Assembly (NCBI RefSeq): GCF_045310525.1
Contig: NZ_JBJHZY010000002.1
Coordinates: forward strand, 558,001-622,000
Direction: 5' to 3'
DNA from: Clostridium_AT radicumherbarum
Lineage (GTDB): Bacteria; Bacillota; Clostridia; Clostridiales; Clostridiaceae
Length of the DNA: 64,000 nt
The notes below the pieces were generated by a model. The model was not told where the DNA came from and did no database searches. It worked only from the letters and a program-made list of their open reading frames with translations. Numbering within the stretch: the stretch's first letter is position 1; each line of letters opens with the position of its first letter. The position numbers and the translations under genes were made by a program. Of this stretch, positions 18,974 through 27,774 are shown one piece after another.

Positions 18974-19888
18974 TTAACCGTTAATTGCCATTAAAACTGC
19001 TCCGAAAGCAGCATCATTCTTCATATTGACCACTTCAACAAGAGGGTAATTTCTGCTCATTAATCTCTTAAATTCAGAGGATATCTTCTCATTTTTTTCT
19101 ATAACGCTTCCATTAACCGCAAGTACAGCCTTCTTTCCGGCTAATTTCAGGCCATCTAATACTGCCTTGCTAATTAAGAAAAGCTCATATGCTGCTTTTG
19201 CCAGTATTTCTTCTGCTGCAATATCACCTTGTTTGTAGGCTTCATCCGCAAGCCTTGCAAGAGACGCTATTTCGCTTTTGCCTGCACCACTTCTATAGAC
19301 ATACTCGATTAGTCCTGATGCATTTTCTAGCTTTAGATGCTTAAGGATTAAATCTGTCATGATTGTTTCTTCTTCAAGACCGTCATAAGCTCTAGCTATT
19401 CTGTTTATGGCACTAATTCCGATATAATATCCGCTGCCTTCGTCTCCTATTAAATGTCCCCAGCCACCTGCTCTTTTCGTTTCCCCATCAGCATTTCTGC
19501 CGTAGCAGATTGAGCCTGTGCCTGATATGAGGATAACACCTTCAGCTCCACCTACTCCTCCATAAAGGGCTGTAACCGCATCATTGGTTATAATAGTTTT
19601 ACCTTGAAAGCCAGTATTTCTTATTATTTCTTCCATAATAGCCTTGTCAGAAGGTCTGTCAACTCCAGCTGTACCTATGCATAAGGTTTCTATGTCCTCC
19701 ATAGATAACTGTGCTTCTGTAAGGGTATCCTTTAGCAGTTCCTTCAGCATATTTGAAACAGCTTCTTTCCCCATTGAGTTTATATTGCATGGTCCTCCTT
19801 CTTTAGTTAAAATTATCTTCTCATTATTATCAGCAAGTTTAAGAGCAGTCTTTGTTCCACCGCCATCGATTCCTATAACGTAACCCAT
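18974..19888 (-). CDS. murK: MurNAc/GlcNAc kinase, BadF/BadG/BcrA/BcrD ATPase family (MurK-like)
   Basis: 304 residues with an actin-like ATPase fold. Phosphate-1 is 'GIDGGGTKTALKLAD' at the N-terminus; adenosine and phosphate-2 motifs are 'NDAVTALYGGVGGAEG' and 'ISGTGSICYGR'. The family includes the clostridial kinase MurK, which phosphorylates both MurNAc and GlcNAc at O6. Context agrees: MurQ, NagZ, AnmK and NamZ are all here. Products would be MurNAc-6-P (to MurQ) and GlcNAc-6-P. The gene is 26 nt downstream of the GH18 gene in the leftward operon. The symbol is assigned by family plus context. Confidence 0.82.
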   Translation of the reverse strand: MGYVIGIDGGGTKTALKLADNNEKIILTKEGGPCNINSMGKEAVSNMLKELLKDTLTEAQLSMEDIETLCIGTAGVDRPSDKAIMEEIIRNTGFQGKTIITNDAVTALYGGVGGAEGVILISGTGSICYGRNADGETKRAGGWGHLIGDEGSGYYIGISAINRIARAYDGLEEETIMTDLILKHLKLENASGLIEYVYRSGAGKSEIASLARLADEAYKQGDIAAEEILAKAAYELFLISKAVLDGLKLAGKKAVLAVNGSVIEKNEKISSEFKRLMSRNYPLVEVVNMKNDAAFGAVLMAING

Positions 19889-19913
19889 ATTATCTTCTCC
19901 TGTCTAATTTAAT

Positions 19914-21176
19914 TTATTTTTTCAGCTTCTTAATAACCTTCCATATCTCCTCAACCTCATGAGTAAGCATCCATGCCGCAGCACCAGCCAGATCATACTT
20001 TTTAACCAGGTCAATTCTCTTTTTCATGGACATTTCATTTTCAACCCAAACAAAATGCGTATCTCCGGTTTCATCTTTATAGATTAATTTATCTTGTCCG
20101 GAATAATCGTCATACACTAGCTGAGAACTTTCTTTTTTATCTTGCATTTCCTTTATGCTTATGGGGACAACTTCTACTGCCTTGTATATTTCCTCACCAG
20201 GATTAAGTAGCCTGCATATATTCCTATTTATATAGCTTTCCTTACCGTTAATCAGGACTTTGTAATAATCGTTAGTTTCACCAATATAGTCAAACATATC
20301 CCCAGGCTTAATAACAATTTTCTTTGAAGTTTCCTTAGGCTCTAAATAAGCAGAAATTCCTTCCCATTCCACAACTACCACAGATTTTGCTTTAGGCTGA
20401 AGCTTTATGAGCTTCCAATCTCTGCTGTAAAAAGGAACTCCCAGGATTAGCTTTCCCCTTGGAATACCCATATTTAGAAGCTCTATTATTCCATCTTCCA
20501 CCCATGGAAGTGAGCCTGTGGAGCCGGGAACTACATCCAGCCTTCCGTTCTCGTCATAGGCCATTAAGCATACATAATCCACATGCTTTGAAATTTCCTT
20601 TCTGTCATAGCATTTTCCCCAGGCATCGGATTCAGACTCCCTTGTTATATCGATGGAGGAAACCAGGTTATGCTTTTTAAGCTCTGCACAAAGCTTCTTT
20701 ACATAGATATTATACGCATTTTTGCATCTGCTTCCAAAGCCTTCATAATCTATGTTAATCCCATCTAAATCATATTCCAAAGCATACTTAATTATATCCT
20801 TAATCTCATTATCAACTAAAGCTTCATTTGTGTAAACAGCATAGTTTCTGTCAGCGTTAAAGTCTGCAATAAGTCCCCAAACCTCATAGCCATTACTGTG
20901 GGCAAGCTTTACATATTCTCTGTCGCATCTTTCCACAACTCTTATGCTGTCAACATTATTAGCATCTCCTTCCCTTGTAAACCAGGTAGGTGATATTACA
21001 TCCAAGCCTTGTTCCATACAATTTCTGTTTATATATTTGTCATAATGCCCTTTATTATTTTCTCTGCTTTGAATAGAGTCCCAGGCTATCATTATTTTCT
21101 GAGGTTTTTTGCTCCTGCTTACCTTTGCATGTTCCTTAGGTATATACCCATATTTGCTGCCAAGTGCAGTATCCAT
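19914..21176 (-). CDS. Glycosyl hydrolase family 18 protein with internal SH3-like domain
   Basis: About 420 residues. The catalytic motif of GH18 is present as 'DLDGINIDYEGFG' (DGxxxDxE with the acid glutamate). A bacterial SH3-like insert lies around residues 255-310 ('IVIKPGDMFDYIGETNDYY'). The C-terminal 'AGAAAWMLTHEVEEIWKVI' is the closing barrel strand. It resembles the YdhD/YaaH class that acts on spore or vegetative peptidoglycan sugar chains. There is no signal peptide, which is odd for a wall enzyme and points to cytoplasmic work on imported chains. The ATG at 21176 is used because GGAG lies just upstream; the TTG at 21185 would overlap that site. Confidence 0.82.
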   Translation of the reverse strand: MDTALGSKYGYIPKEHAKVSRSKKPQKIMIAWDSIQSRENNKGHYDKYINRNCMEQGLDVISPTWFTREGDANNVDSIRVVERCDREYVKLAHSNGYEVWGLIADFNADRNYAVYTNEALVDNEIKDIIKYALEYDLDGINIDYEGFGSRCKNAYNIYVKKLCAELKKHNLVSSIDITRESESDAWGKCYDRKEISKHVDYVCLMAYDENGRLDVVPGSTGSLPWVEDGIIELLNMGIPRGKLILGVPFYSRDWKLIKLQPKAKSVVVVEWEGISAYLEPKETSKKIVIKPGDMFDYIGETNDYYKVLINGKESYINRNICRLLNPGEEIYKAVEVVPISIKEMQDKKESSQLVYDDYSGQDKLIYKDETGDTHFVWVENEMSMKKRIDLVKKYDLAGAAAWMLTHEVEEIWKVIKKLKK

Positions 21177-21289
21177 AAATAACAACTCCTTTTTTAATAA
21201 GAGCTTTAAATAAAATTCCCCTTAAGTTCCAGATAATTTATCAGCACAATCAAGAATTCAGATTCCAGTTTTCAGTTTAAGGGTTATAT

Positions 21290-22441
21290 TTAATACATGT
21301 GATAACTTTCTTTTATTCTTCTAAACCATTCATTTTCTTTTTTCCACTTCTCAACAAACTCTTCAGCTTCTAGTCTTCTTAACCTAACTTCATCAGTGCC
21401 CGATAGAGAATCAATGAAGTGATTTAGCCCTTCCTTAAAGGGAGGCAGCCACTGGAACTTTTCCCTATCCATATCCATCACTTCATAGAGAAGGTGTATT
21501 CCTACCTCTAAGGCCTTAACCTTTCTTTTATCTGTAACATGAATTTGTACACCTCTGCATAGCTCTCCTTTGTGCTTTGAGAAGGTAGGCTCAAAGTATG
21601 TTGGCCTGAAAATTACACCATCAAGACCTTTTCTGTTCATAGCCTCTGCCAGCTTATAGGCATATAGCCAAGGGGCACCAATAGTTTCAAAGGGTCTCGT
21701 GGTGCCTCTTCCCTCAGAGATGTTTGTCCCTTCGAAAAGACAAGTTCCACTGTACAACACTGCTGTATTTACCGTAGGAATATTGGGACTTGGATTAATC
21801 CATAGTAAATCAGTATCATCAAAGTAAGCTTCTCTTTTCCAGCCTTGAAGCTTTACTACTTCTAGATTACAGTTTATATTAAATTCCTTATTCAAAAACT
21901 TGGCCAATTCACCTATTGTAAGCCCGTATCTTGAAGGAATAGGATACATGCCTACAAAGGACTTAAATTTTACATCAAGTATGTTTCCTTCTACAGCTTC
22001 TCCCCCTATTACATTTGGCCTGTCCAAAACTACAAATGCTTTATTATTTTCTGCGCAGCTTTCCATGCAATAGGCCATGGTATAAAGGAAGGTATAGTAT
22101 CTTGACCCAATATCCTGCAGATCTAATACCAATACATCAATATTCTTTAATATCTCAGGTGAAGGCTTCTTATTCTTGCCATAAAGGCTGTACACTGTTA
22201 TGCCGGTAGCCTCATCTATGTAGGTATCAACTGCTGCTCCTGCCTGGAGATCTCCTCTTATTCCATGCTCAGGAGAATAAAGTGCAGTGAGCTTAAACTT
22301 TTCATTTAATATATCTATAGTAGATCTAAGACCCTTATTAACTCCCGTAGGACAAGTAACAAGCCCTAGTCTTTTCCCCTCAAAAAGATGGCTATAGCTT
22401 TCTATTACATCTATACCATTTTTCACTATTAGTTTTTCCAC
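21290..22441 (-). CDS. namZ: Exo-beta-N-acetylmuramidase, NamZ/DUF1343 family
   Basis: 383 residues, the full DUF1343 length. Family motifs include 'RLGLVTCPTGVNKGLRSTID', 'LYSPEHGIRGDLQAGA', 'DLQDIGSRYYTF' and 'NISEGRGTTRPFE'. NamZ enzymes release MurNAc from the non-reducing end of muropeptides, giving substrate for MurK. No signal peptide is visible, so this copy appears cytoplasmic, whereas Bacillus NamZ is secreted. It stands between the GH18 and serine-hydrolase genes in the leftward operon. Confidence 0.9.
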   Translation of the reverse strand: MEKLIVKNGIDVIESYSHLFEGKRLGLVTCPTGVNKGLRSTIDILNEKFKLTALYSPEHGIRGDLQAGAAVDTYIDEATGITVYSLYGKNKKPSPEILKNIDVLVLDLQDIGSRYYTFLYTMAYCMESCAENNKAFVVLDRPNVIGGEAVEGNILDVKFKSFVGMYPIPSRYGLTIGELAKFLNKEFNINCNLEVVKLQGWKREAYFDDTDLLWINPSPNIPTVNTAVLYSGTCLFEGTNISEGRGTTRPFETIGAPWLYAYKLAEAMNRKGLDGVIFRPTYFEPTFSKHKGELCRGVQIHVTDKRKVKALEVGIHLLYEVMDMDREKFQWLPPFKEGLNHFIDSLSGTDEVRLRRLEAEEFVEKWKKENEWFRRIKESYHMY

Positions 22442-22458
22442 ATTATCACCCCATAAAT

Positions 22459-23526
22459 TTATCCTTCTATTGCTGACATAACTGCATTATGAAATATTCT
22501 ACGAAATCTTATTATATTAGTATTTTCCCTGGTAGGATGAACTCTATTTGTTAAAAGCACAATATAAATATCATTTTCTATATCTGTCCAGAGGGATGTA
22601 CCTGTAAAGCCTGTATGCCCAAAGGCCTTGGGAGAAATAATATCCCCACCTGAGGACACTGCTGCGCCCTTCACGCACCATCCTAAAGCTCTGTTTTCTT
22701 CCAAGCCTTCTGTATAATTATGTATCATAGCCTTAAAGGCCACTTTTGAAATTAATCTCCTGCCTTTATAACTTCCTTCATTAATAAGCATGGAGGCAAA
22801 CTTAGTGATATCTTCAAGGTTTGAAAACAAGCCTGCATGGCCTGACACCCCATTAAAGAATCTCCCATTTTCGTCGTGACATATGCCCATTAAGACTTCT
22901 CCACTTTCTGAATCTACCTCTGTAGCAGCAACATTGCTGCTTTTAGGGTTAAAGCAGGTATCCTTCATTTCCAGGGGCTCAAATATATTTTTTCTGCATA
23001 AATTGTCCAAGGAATCCTCTCCAACTTTCTCCAAAATATATTTAAGCAAAATAAAGCCGTAGTCACTGTATACAACTCTACTTCCAGGCTCATAAATAAG
23101 CTTTTCCCTGGAAATAAACCTAACTGCGTCCTGGAAATCCCTGCAAAGTCTGTAAAGAGGTCCAAAGGCAGGAAGTCCGGCAGTGTGAGTAAGCAGGTTA
23201 AAGATAGTTATATCTACTTTTTTCTCATCCTTGAAATATTCAACATACTCGCTTACCTTGTCGTATAGCGAAATAAGGCCTTTTTCTAAAAATATCATAA
23301 ACAAGGTGTTAGTGGCTATCACTTTGGTTAAGGAGGCCATATCAAACAAGGTATCTCTTTCCATTGGAAGCTTCTTTGGAATTAAGCACCTATTTCCGTA
23401 ATGCTTAATTTTATATATTCCATTTTTATATCCAACAGCAGCAGCGGCACCTGGAAAATAGCCCTTTGAAATACCATATTCTATAAGTCCAAAGGCGTAA
23501 TCCAATTTTTCCATACTAATTGGCAT
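22459..23526 (-). CDS. Serine hydrolase, beta-lactamase/penicillin-binding fold (class C-like)
   Basis: 355 residues. The SxxK motif S65-L-T-K68 lies in 'DMASLTKVIATN', the second motif is 'YSDYG', and the third is 'HTGFTG', near the C-terminus. This set marks the class C/AmpH/esterase group. It lacks a signal peptide and transmembrane segment, so it is probably cytoplasmic. A role trimming stem peptides from imported muropeptides fits the cluster, but esterase activity is equally possible. It is 17 nt upstream of namZ. Confidence 0.85.
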   Translation of the reverse strand: MPISMEKLDYAFGLIEYGISKGYFPGAAAAVGYKNGIYKIKHYGNRCLIPKKLPMERDTLFDMASLTKVIATNTLFMIFLEKGLISLYDKVSEYVEYFKDEKKVDITIFNLLTHTAGLPAFGPLYRLCRDFQDAVRFISREKLIYEPGSRVVYSDYGFILLKYILEKVGEDSLDNLCRKNIFEPLEMKDTCFNPKSSNVAATEVDSESGEVLMGICHDENGRFFNGVSGHAGLFSNLEDITKFASMLINEGSYKGRRLISKVAFKAMIHNYTEGLEENRALGWCVKGAAVSSGGDIISPKAFGHTGFTGTSLWTDIENDIYIVLLTNRVHPTRENTNIIRFRRIFHNAVMSAIEG

Positions 23527-23539
23527 AGAGCATCACTTC

Positions 23540-24241
23540 CTAAAAGGATTCCTTTACTTGCTTAATTGACAGTGGATCTACTGCAAAGGCCTGTGCTCTC
23601 GGTTTTCTCGCTTCACAGCCTCTTACCTTACTTAAGGCATCATAATATTCATAATACTTAAAGGAGGTACTATTTGTAACAAACCATATCTTCTTTAAGG
23701 CTTCCATCCACAGCTCGTAGCCCTTTGAAATATCTATATATGTATAAGGCTTGAAATCATAGGGATCTTCCCAATTTTCCGCAAAATAAGGACCTGCTGC
23801 AAAATGCCTTGGGTTTTCCCTTTTAAAACCTGCTATTCCTGCATAGAATTGTGCATCTACAACAATTCTGTTAGTTGCAGCATGGTCTTTATGCATACTG
23901 TTTTTCCAGTGTGTTATGAGAATATCCGGTTTATGTTTTCTTATTAGATCAGCAACCTTAAATCTTGGTTCATCTGTGTCCGGCAGTTCCCCATCTTTAT
24001 AATCCAGTACTATACTTTGTCCTCCAAGCATTTCAGCAAATTCCCTAGCTTCTCTTATTTTCTGTTCTGCATATTCCTCAACTGATAGATGAGGTGGGTT
24101 TCCCTTTTCACCAGGTGTCATATTAACTATTGTAATTTTATCTCCCATCACTGAATGTGATGCAAGAACTCCCCCTGCAGTAAGCTCCATGTCGCCAACG
24201 TGTGCACCGATAGCCATTATATGAAGTTGTTTTCTTTCCAT
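23540..24241 (-). CDS. PIG-L family de-N-acetylase
   Basis: 233 residues. The usual zinc motif AHPDDxE is changed to 'AHVGDMELTAGG' (His, Asp and Glu kept; P-D replaced by V-G). The second metal histidine region is 'THWKNSMHKDHAATN'. PIG-L enzymes remove N-acetyl groups from GlcNAc conjugates. In this operon it could deacetylate GlcNAc or MurNAc fragments. The gene overlaps the operon tightly: one base separates it from the upstream GNAT gene and 13 from the serine hydrolase gene. Confidence 0.85.
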   Translation of the reverse strand: MERKQLHIMAIGAHVGDMELTAGGVLASHSVMGDKITIVNMTPGEKGNPPHLSVEEYAEQKIREAREFAEMLGGQSIVLDYKDGELPDTDEPRFKVADLIRKHKPDILITHWKNSMHKDHAATNRIVVDAQFYAGIAGFKRENPRHFAAGPYFAENWEDPYDFKPYTYIDISKGYELWMEALKKIWFVTNSTSFKYYEYYDALSKVRGCEARKPRAQAFAVDPLSIKQVKESF

Positions 24242-24242
24242 G

Positions 24243-25235
24243 CTAGATCTCCTTTCTCATAACTGCCCAAGTTTTTACCACATTAAAGCCGGCAGCATCA
24301 TACATCCGTTTTGCATTATTCTCGATTCCCGTAAATAGGGACATAAAGCCTGCACTTTCTGCTTTAAAGCTTTCACAAAGCATAAAGAATAGCAGCTTTC
24401 CAATTCCAGCTCCCTGATGCTTCGAATCAACTCCTATTCCTGAGAATTTTCCTCTTCCACTTTGCTGCACCTCTATAGGGCCTGCAAATCCACAAATTTC
24501 TCCTTTGTCTGCGGCAACTACTATTGGAAAAGGCTTTTCAAGTGAAAGGTTGTCCTTTATCTCTTTTCTCCAAAGCTCATGCTTTAAATCGTCATATAAG
24601 GCATCGAAGCCCTGATGCTTATTAGCGTCATAATATTCTATAATAATCCCTTTTTCTCTCAGCTGAGCAAGCTTTTTAAGAGACTTTTCATCAAACTCAA
24701 ACTTTGCTAAATCAAGGTACATGGCAGCTTCCTTTGTTCTTACTGTGTAATCATGCTTCTTAAAAAATTCAAAAGCATAGCTGTCTGCGTCAACCCCAGG
24801 AGCATTTGGATGATCATGCTTATTATCTGAGCCTGGAATATACCATTCTAAGTTTATTGGATTAAAGAAGATTATTTGGATCATTTTCTTACCGCGACCT
24901 ATAAGAAAATCCTCTACAGCTTTTAATAGGAAGCTTCCATAGCCTTTGTTCCTGTACTCCCTGTCAACAAGTACAAAAGTTAAGTATCCAGGTGTATTTT
25001 CAAAGCTCTCCCCTGGAAGAAATTCCTTCTTAAACAGGCCATTGGCAAAACCTATTATCCTTCCATCTTCAATTACAACAAAGGTTCCTTCATAACTAAA
25101 ATGAACATTATTTATAAACTTATCCCTAAAGCTTTCTTCTGTAAAAGGCTTGTAGGTTATTTCTGTACCGCAGGACTTATTCCAAAGTTCTACAACTCCA
25201 TTAATATAAGAATCATTAAATCTTTTAATCTCCAT
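24243..25235 (-). CDS. Tandem GNAT-family N-acetyltransferase (second copy of this architecture)
   Basis: 330 residues with two GNAT domains. Acetyl-CoA loops are 'DREYRNKGYGSFLLKAVED' (about residue 100) and 'DSKHQGAGIGKLLFF' (about 280). It shares the two-domain layout of the 12980-13975 protein, including 'YIPGSDNKHDHPNAPG' against 'FFPGAPTEY' at the equivalent place. It is the first gene of the leftward salvage operon, behind AGGAGG. Pairing with the PIG-L deacetylase suggests a re-acetylation or swap of acyl groups on amino sugars (inference). Confidence 0.75.
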   Translation of the reverse strand: MEIKRFNDSYINGVVELWNKSCGTEITYKPFTEESFRDKFINNVHFSYEGTFVVIEDGRIIGFANGLFKKEFLPGESFENTPGYLTFVLVDREYRNKGYGSFLLKAVEDFLIGRGKKMIQIIFFNPINLEWYIPGSDNKHDHPNAPGVDADSYAFEFFKKHDYTVRTKEAAMYLDLAKFEFDEKSLKKLAQLREKGIIIEYYDANKHQGFDALYDDLKHELWRKEIKDNLSLEKPFPIVVAADKGEICGFAGPIEVQQSGRGKFSGIGVDSKHQGAGIGKLLFFMLCESFKAESAGFMSLFTGIENNAKRMYDAAGFNVVKTWAVMRKEI

Positions 25236-25459
25236 TTATAATACCTCCTAGCATTTCTGCAAATTACTAATTGATATTCTTATTTATTTCTGCTATTTAG
25301 TTATAGTTCTTATAAATGTATAATATACCCTATAGTAAAAGTTTTCAATATAAAATTTCATATTTTTCTGCTTTTTCTGAAATTTATTTTCAGAGGGTTG
25401 CTTTAGTAATATATAAACTTTAAGGTAGGTGGAACTTGATTTTATAGAATTAAGTAAAA

Positions 25460-25492
25460 AATAAAGTGGTATCAAGTTGATACCACTTTATT
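25460..25492. terminator. Strong hairpin, probable terminator in the 25236-25598 gap
   Basis: Stem AATAAAGTGGTATCA / TGATACCACTTTATT with a 3-nt loop. It lies between divergent genes, so its client transcript is unclear; possibly a small transcript or a leader of the acyltransferase gene. The rest of this 363-bp gap holds only the candidate promoter at 25537-25565. Confidence 0.6.
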
Positions 25493-25536
25493 ATTAGTGA
25501 CATTTTAAATTTATACTAAATTAAAACTATAATAAG

Positions 25537-25565
25537 TTGACAGGCTTTGCGAAAGAAGATAAAGT
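25537..25565 (+). promoter_or_regulatory. Candidate sigma-A promoter for the acyltransferase gene
   Basis: TTGACA at 25537-25542, a 17-bp spacer, then TAAAGT at 25560-25565. The start codon follows at 25599 with GGGGTGG as ribosome site. The -10 is only a partial match. Confidence 0.4.
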
Positions 25566-25598
25566 TTAAAGTGAATTACTAAGTTATGGGGTGGATGA

Positions 25599-26624
25599 AT
25601 GACTTTTATAGATTATATTGATACTGAAAGACAATTCCTTAATAAAAAAATTACAAATGGACTTAAGGGAATTGCAATACTATTAGTTCTTCTTGGTCAT
25701 TTAGGCTTGATTAATCATTCAGGAGCCTATGGTGTTGCAATTTTTTTATTCCTTTCTGGGTTTGGCCTAACTCAATCTTATCTTAAATCGAGTACAAAGG
25801 ATTTTATAAGTAAAAGGTTAGATAAAGTAATATTACCATATTTTTTAATAACCTTATTATGGTTTTGCATAGACAGGCTTGCTTTAAACAAGGCTTATCC
25901 AAAAGTGACTATTTTAAAAACATTATTTGGAATACAGCCTCAATCACCTTTAGATCCTAGTATGTGGTACATCACTTATTTATTAATATGGTATTTAGCT
26001 TTTTACTTTATATTTAGTTTACCACAAAATAATTTTTCAAAATTTATACTTCTTTCTATTATTACTTACTTTATTTATGTACATAGTAATATATTTTCAG
26101 GCGATAGCGGTGCGGGGCTTTACTATATAGAGTTTCCTTTGGGTGTGTTAATAGGGTTGCTCTATAAAAGGATAAAAAAAATAAATATAGTATTATTGTA
26201 TAGTGTTATCAGTATTGTATCAGTAATATCTATAGTTTTATTCAGTAAGTATGTTGTTAAAGTTAATCTAAGTATGAATTATTATACTTTAGCTGCATTT
26301 ATGGCAGCTGTGGCTATTGTATCTTTGTTTAGTATTTTGGCATTAATAAAATCAAAATTGGTTTCAATTTTGTTATATATTCTAGAAGTAATAGGCAATA
26401 TTTCATATGAAATATATCTTTTAGAATTTATGATATTAATGAGATATTTTAAATTTTTTAAATTAATAAATAATGAATGGCTTCGTTTTATTGCCTTTAC
26501 ATTAGTTGTAAGTTTCTTAGCTTTTGTACTAAAAAAGGTGGTTAAAATTATTAGAAACTACATATTCTTATTTTATAATAAACTCATTATAGTAAAATCA
26601 AAGCTTAACCTAATTTTTGAGTAA
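25599..26624 (+). CDS. Membrane acyltransferase, acyltransferase-3 family
   Basis: 341 residues with about ten hydrophobic helices. The start region 'GLKGIAILLVLLGHLG' carries the family's catalytic-type histidine in the first helix, and 'FLSGFGLTQSYL' follows as in OafA/YiaH-type proteins. Members O-acetylate or O-acylate surface glycans at the membrane. It is alone on the plus strand at the end of the exopolysaccharide operon, bracketed by two hairpins, so modification of that polymer is likely. Codon use is notably AT-rich and gene-poor flanks suggest an accessory gene. Confidence 0.85.
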   Translation: MTFIDYIDTERQFLNKKITNGLKGIAILLVLLGHLGLINHSGAYGVAIFLFLSGFGLTQSYLKSSTKDFISKRLDKVILPYFLITLLWFCIDRLALNKAYPKVTILKTLFGIQPQSPLDPSMWYITYLLIWYLAFYFIFSLPQNNFSKFILLSIITYFIYVHSNIFSGDSGAGLYYIEFPLGVLIGLLYKRIKKINIVLLYSVISIVSVISIVLFSKYVVKVNLSMNYYTLAAFMAAVAIVSLFSILALIKSKLVSILLYILEVIGNISYEIYLLEFMILMRYFKFFKLINNEWLRFIAFTLVVSFLAFVLKKVVKIIRNYIFLFYNKLIIVKSKLNLIFE

Positions 26625-26652
26625 TAGTTCTTTATTTCGTTAATTAAAAAGA

Positions 26653-26682
26653 AAAGTTGTATCAATGAGTTGATACAACTTT
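26653..26682. terminator. Bidirectional terminator between acyltransferase and galE
   Basis: Stem AAAGTTGTATCA / TGATACAACTTT with a short loop, A-run before and T-rich tract after. It serves the convergent genes ending at 26624 (+) and 26713 (-). Confidence 0.82.
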
Positions 26683-26712
26683 GTTTATTTTAAAATATAG
26701 ATTACTTATTTT

Positions 26713-27705
26713 TTAAGCTTGACCTTTCTCAAATTTCCAGGCATCCTCGCACATCTTTATAACATCAAATTTGGCTTTCCAGCCAAGTTCTCTCTCAGCT
26801 TTACTCACATCTGCATAACAGGAAGCTATATCTCCTTGCCTTCTAGGTGCTATTTCATAAGCAATCTTAATACTATTTGCCTCTTCAAAGGCCTTTATTA
26901 GCTGGAGCACTGAAGTGCCTTGACCAGTTCCAAGATTATAAATATTTACACCTAATTTAAGCTTATTTAGGGCTGCTACATGACCCTCTGCTAAATCCAT
27001 TACATGAATATAATCTCTAGTCCCAGTACCATCAACTGTAGGATAGTTATCGCCATATATATACAGCTTTTCAAGTTCACCTTTTGCAACTTTTGTAATA
27101 AAAGGCATTAAATTATTAGGTACACCATTTGGACTCTCCCCAATAAGACCACTCTCATGGGCTCCAACTGGGTTAAAATATCTAAGAATCGCTAATGAGA
27201 AGTTTGGATTTGCCTTGGCTATATCTGATAGAATCCTTTCAATCATAACTTTTGTTTCCCCATAAGGATTTGTAGTAGGTAGAAGCTTCATTGTTTCCAC
27301 AAACGGAACTTTGTTATCGCCATAAACTGTTGCTGATGAGCTGAAGACAAATTTGTTAACATTAAACTTCAAGCAAAGCTTTGTTAAAACCAATGTGCTT
27401 ACTAAGTTATTATAGTAATATTCCAAGGGCTTTTCTACAGATTCACCTACTGCTTTAAGACCTGCAAAATGGATAATACCATCTATTTTATGCTTTGCAA
27501 ATATGCTTTCCATTGCCTCTTCATCAGTTACGTCTGCCTTATAAAAAGTTAATTGTTTATTAGTTATTTTCTTTACATTATCTATGGTTTCAGCTTTGCT
27601 ATTATAAAAATTATCAACTGCAATAACAGAATAATTATTATTAAGTAGCTCCACACAGGTATGTGAACCTATATATCCTGCGCCTCCGGTTACAAGTATA
27701 TTCAT
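26713..27705 (-). CDS. galE: UDP-glucose 4-epimerase
   Basis: About 330 residues. NAD motif 'TGGAGYIGSHTCVELL' at the N-terminus, catalytic 'SSSATVYG' and Y-x-x-x-K in 'NPYGETKVMIE'. 'GTRDYIHVMDLAEGH' is the substrate-side signature of GalE. It interconverts UDP-glucose and UDP-galactose (or the GlcNAc pair) for the polysaccharide operon, of which it is the last gene. The ATG at 27705 is favoured by AAGGGG upstream; the frame is open to 27726. Confidence 0.93.
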   Translation of the reverse strand: MNILVTGGAGYIGSHTCVELLNNNYSVIAVDNFYNSKAETIDNVKKITNKQLTFYKADVTDEEAMESIFAKHKIDGIIHFAGLKAVGESVEKPLEYYYNNLVSTLVLTKLCLKFNVNKFVFSSSATVYGDNKVPFVETMKLLPTTNPYGETKVMIERILSDIAKANPNFSLAILRYFNPVGAHESGLIGESPNGVPNNLMPFITKVAKGELEKLYIYGDNYPTVDGTGTRDYIHVMDLAEGHVAALNKLKLGVNIYNLGTGQGTSVLQLIKAFEEANSIKIAYEIAPRRQGDIASCYADVSKAERELGWKAKFDVIKMCEDAWKFEKGQA

Positions 27706-27774
27706 TGAAATATTTCCCCTTTCCAAATAAAACTAATAGATTTAACTTAATCTATGTAAATATACCAAAAATAA

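Noticed and set aside
25293..25475. 60-codon minus-strand ORF in the gap before the acyltransferase gene
   Set aside because: No ribosome site, overlaps a terminator hairpin, and composition is like random AT-rich DNA.
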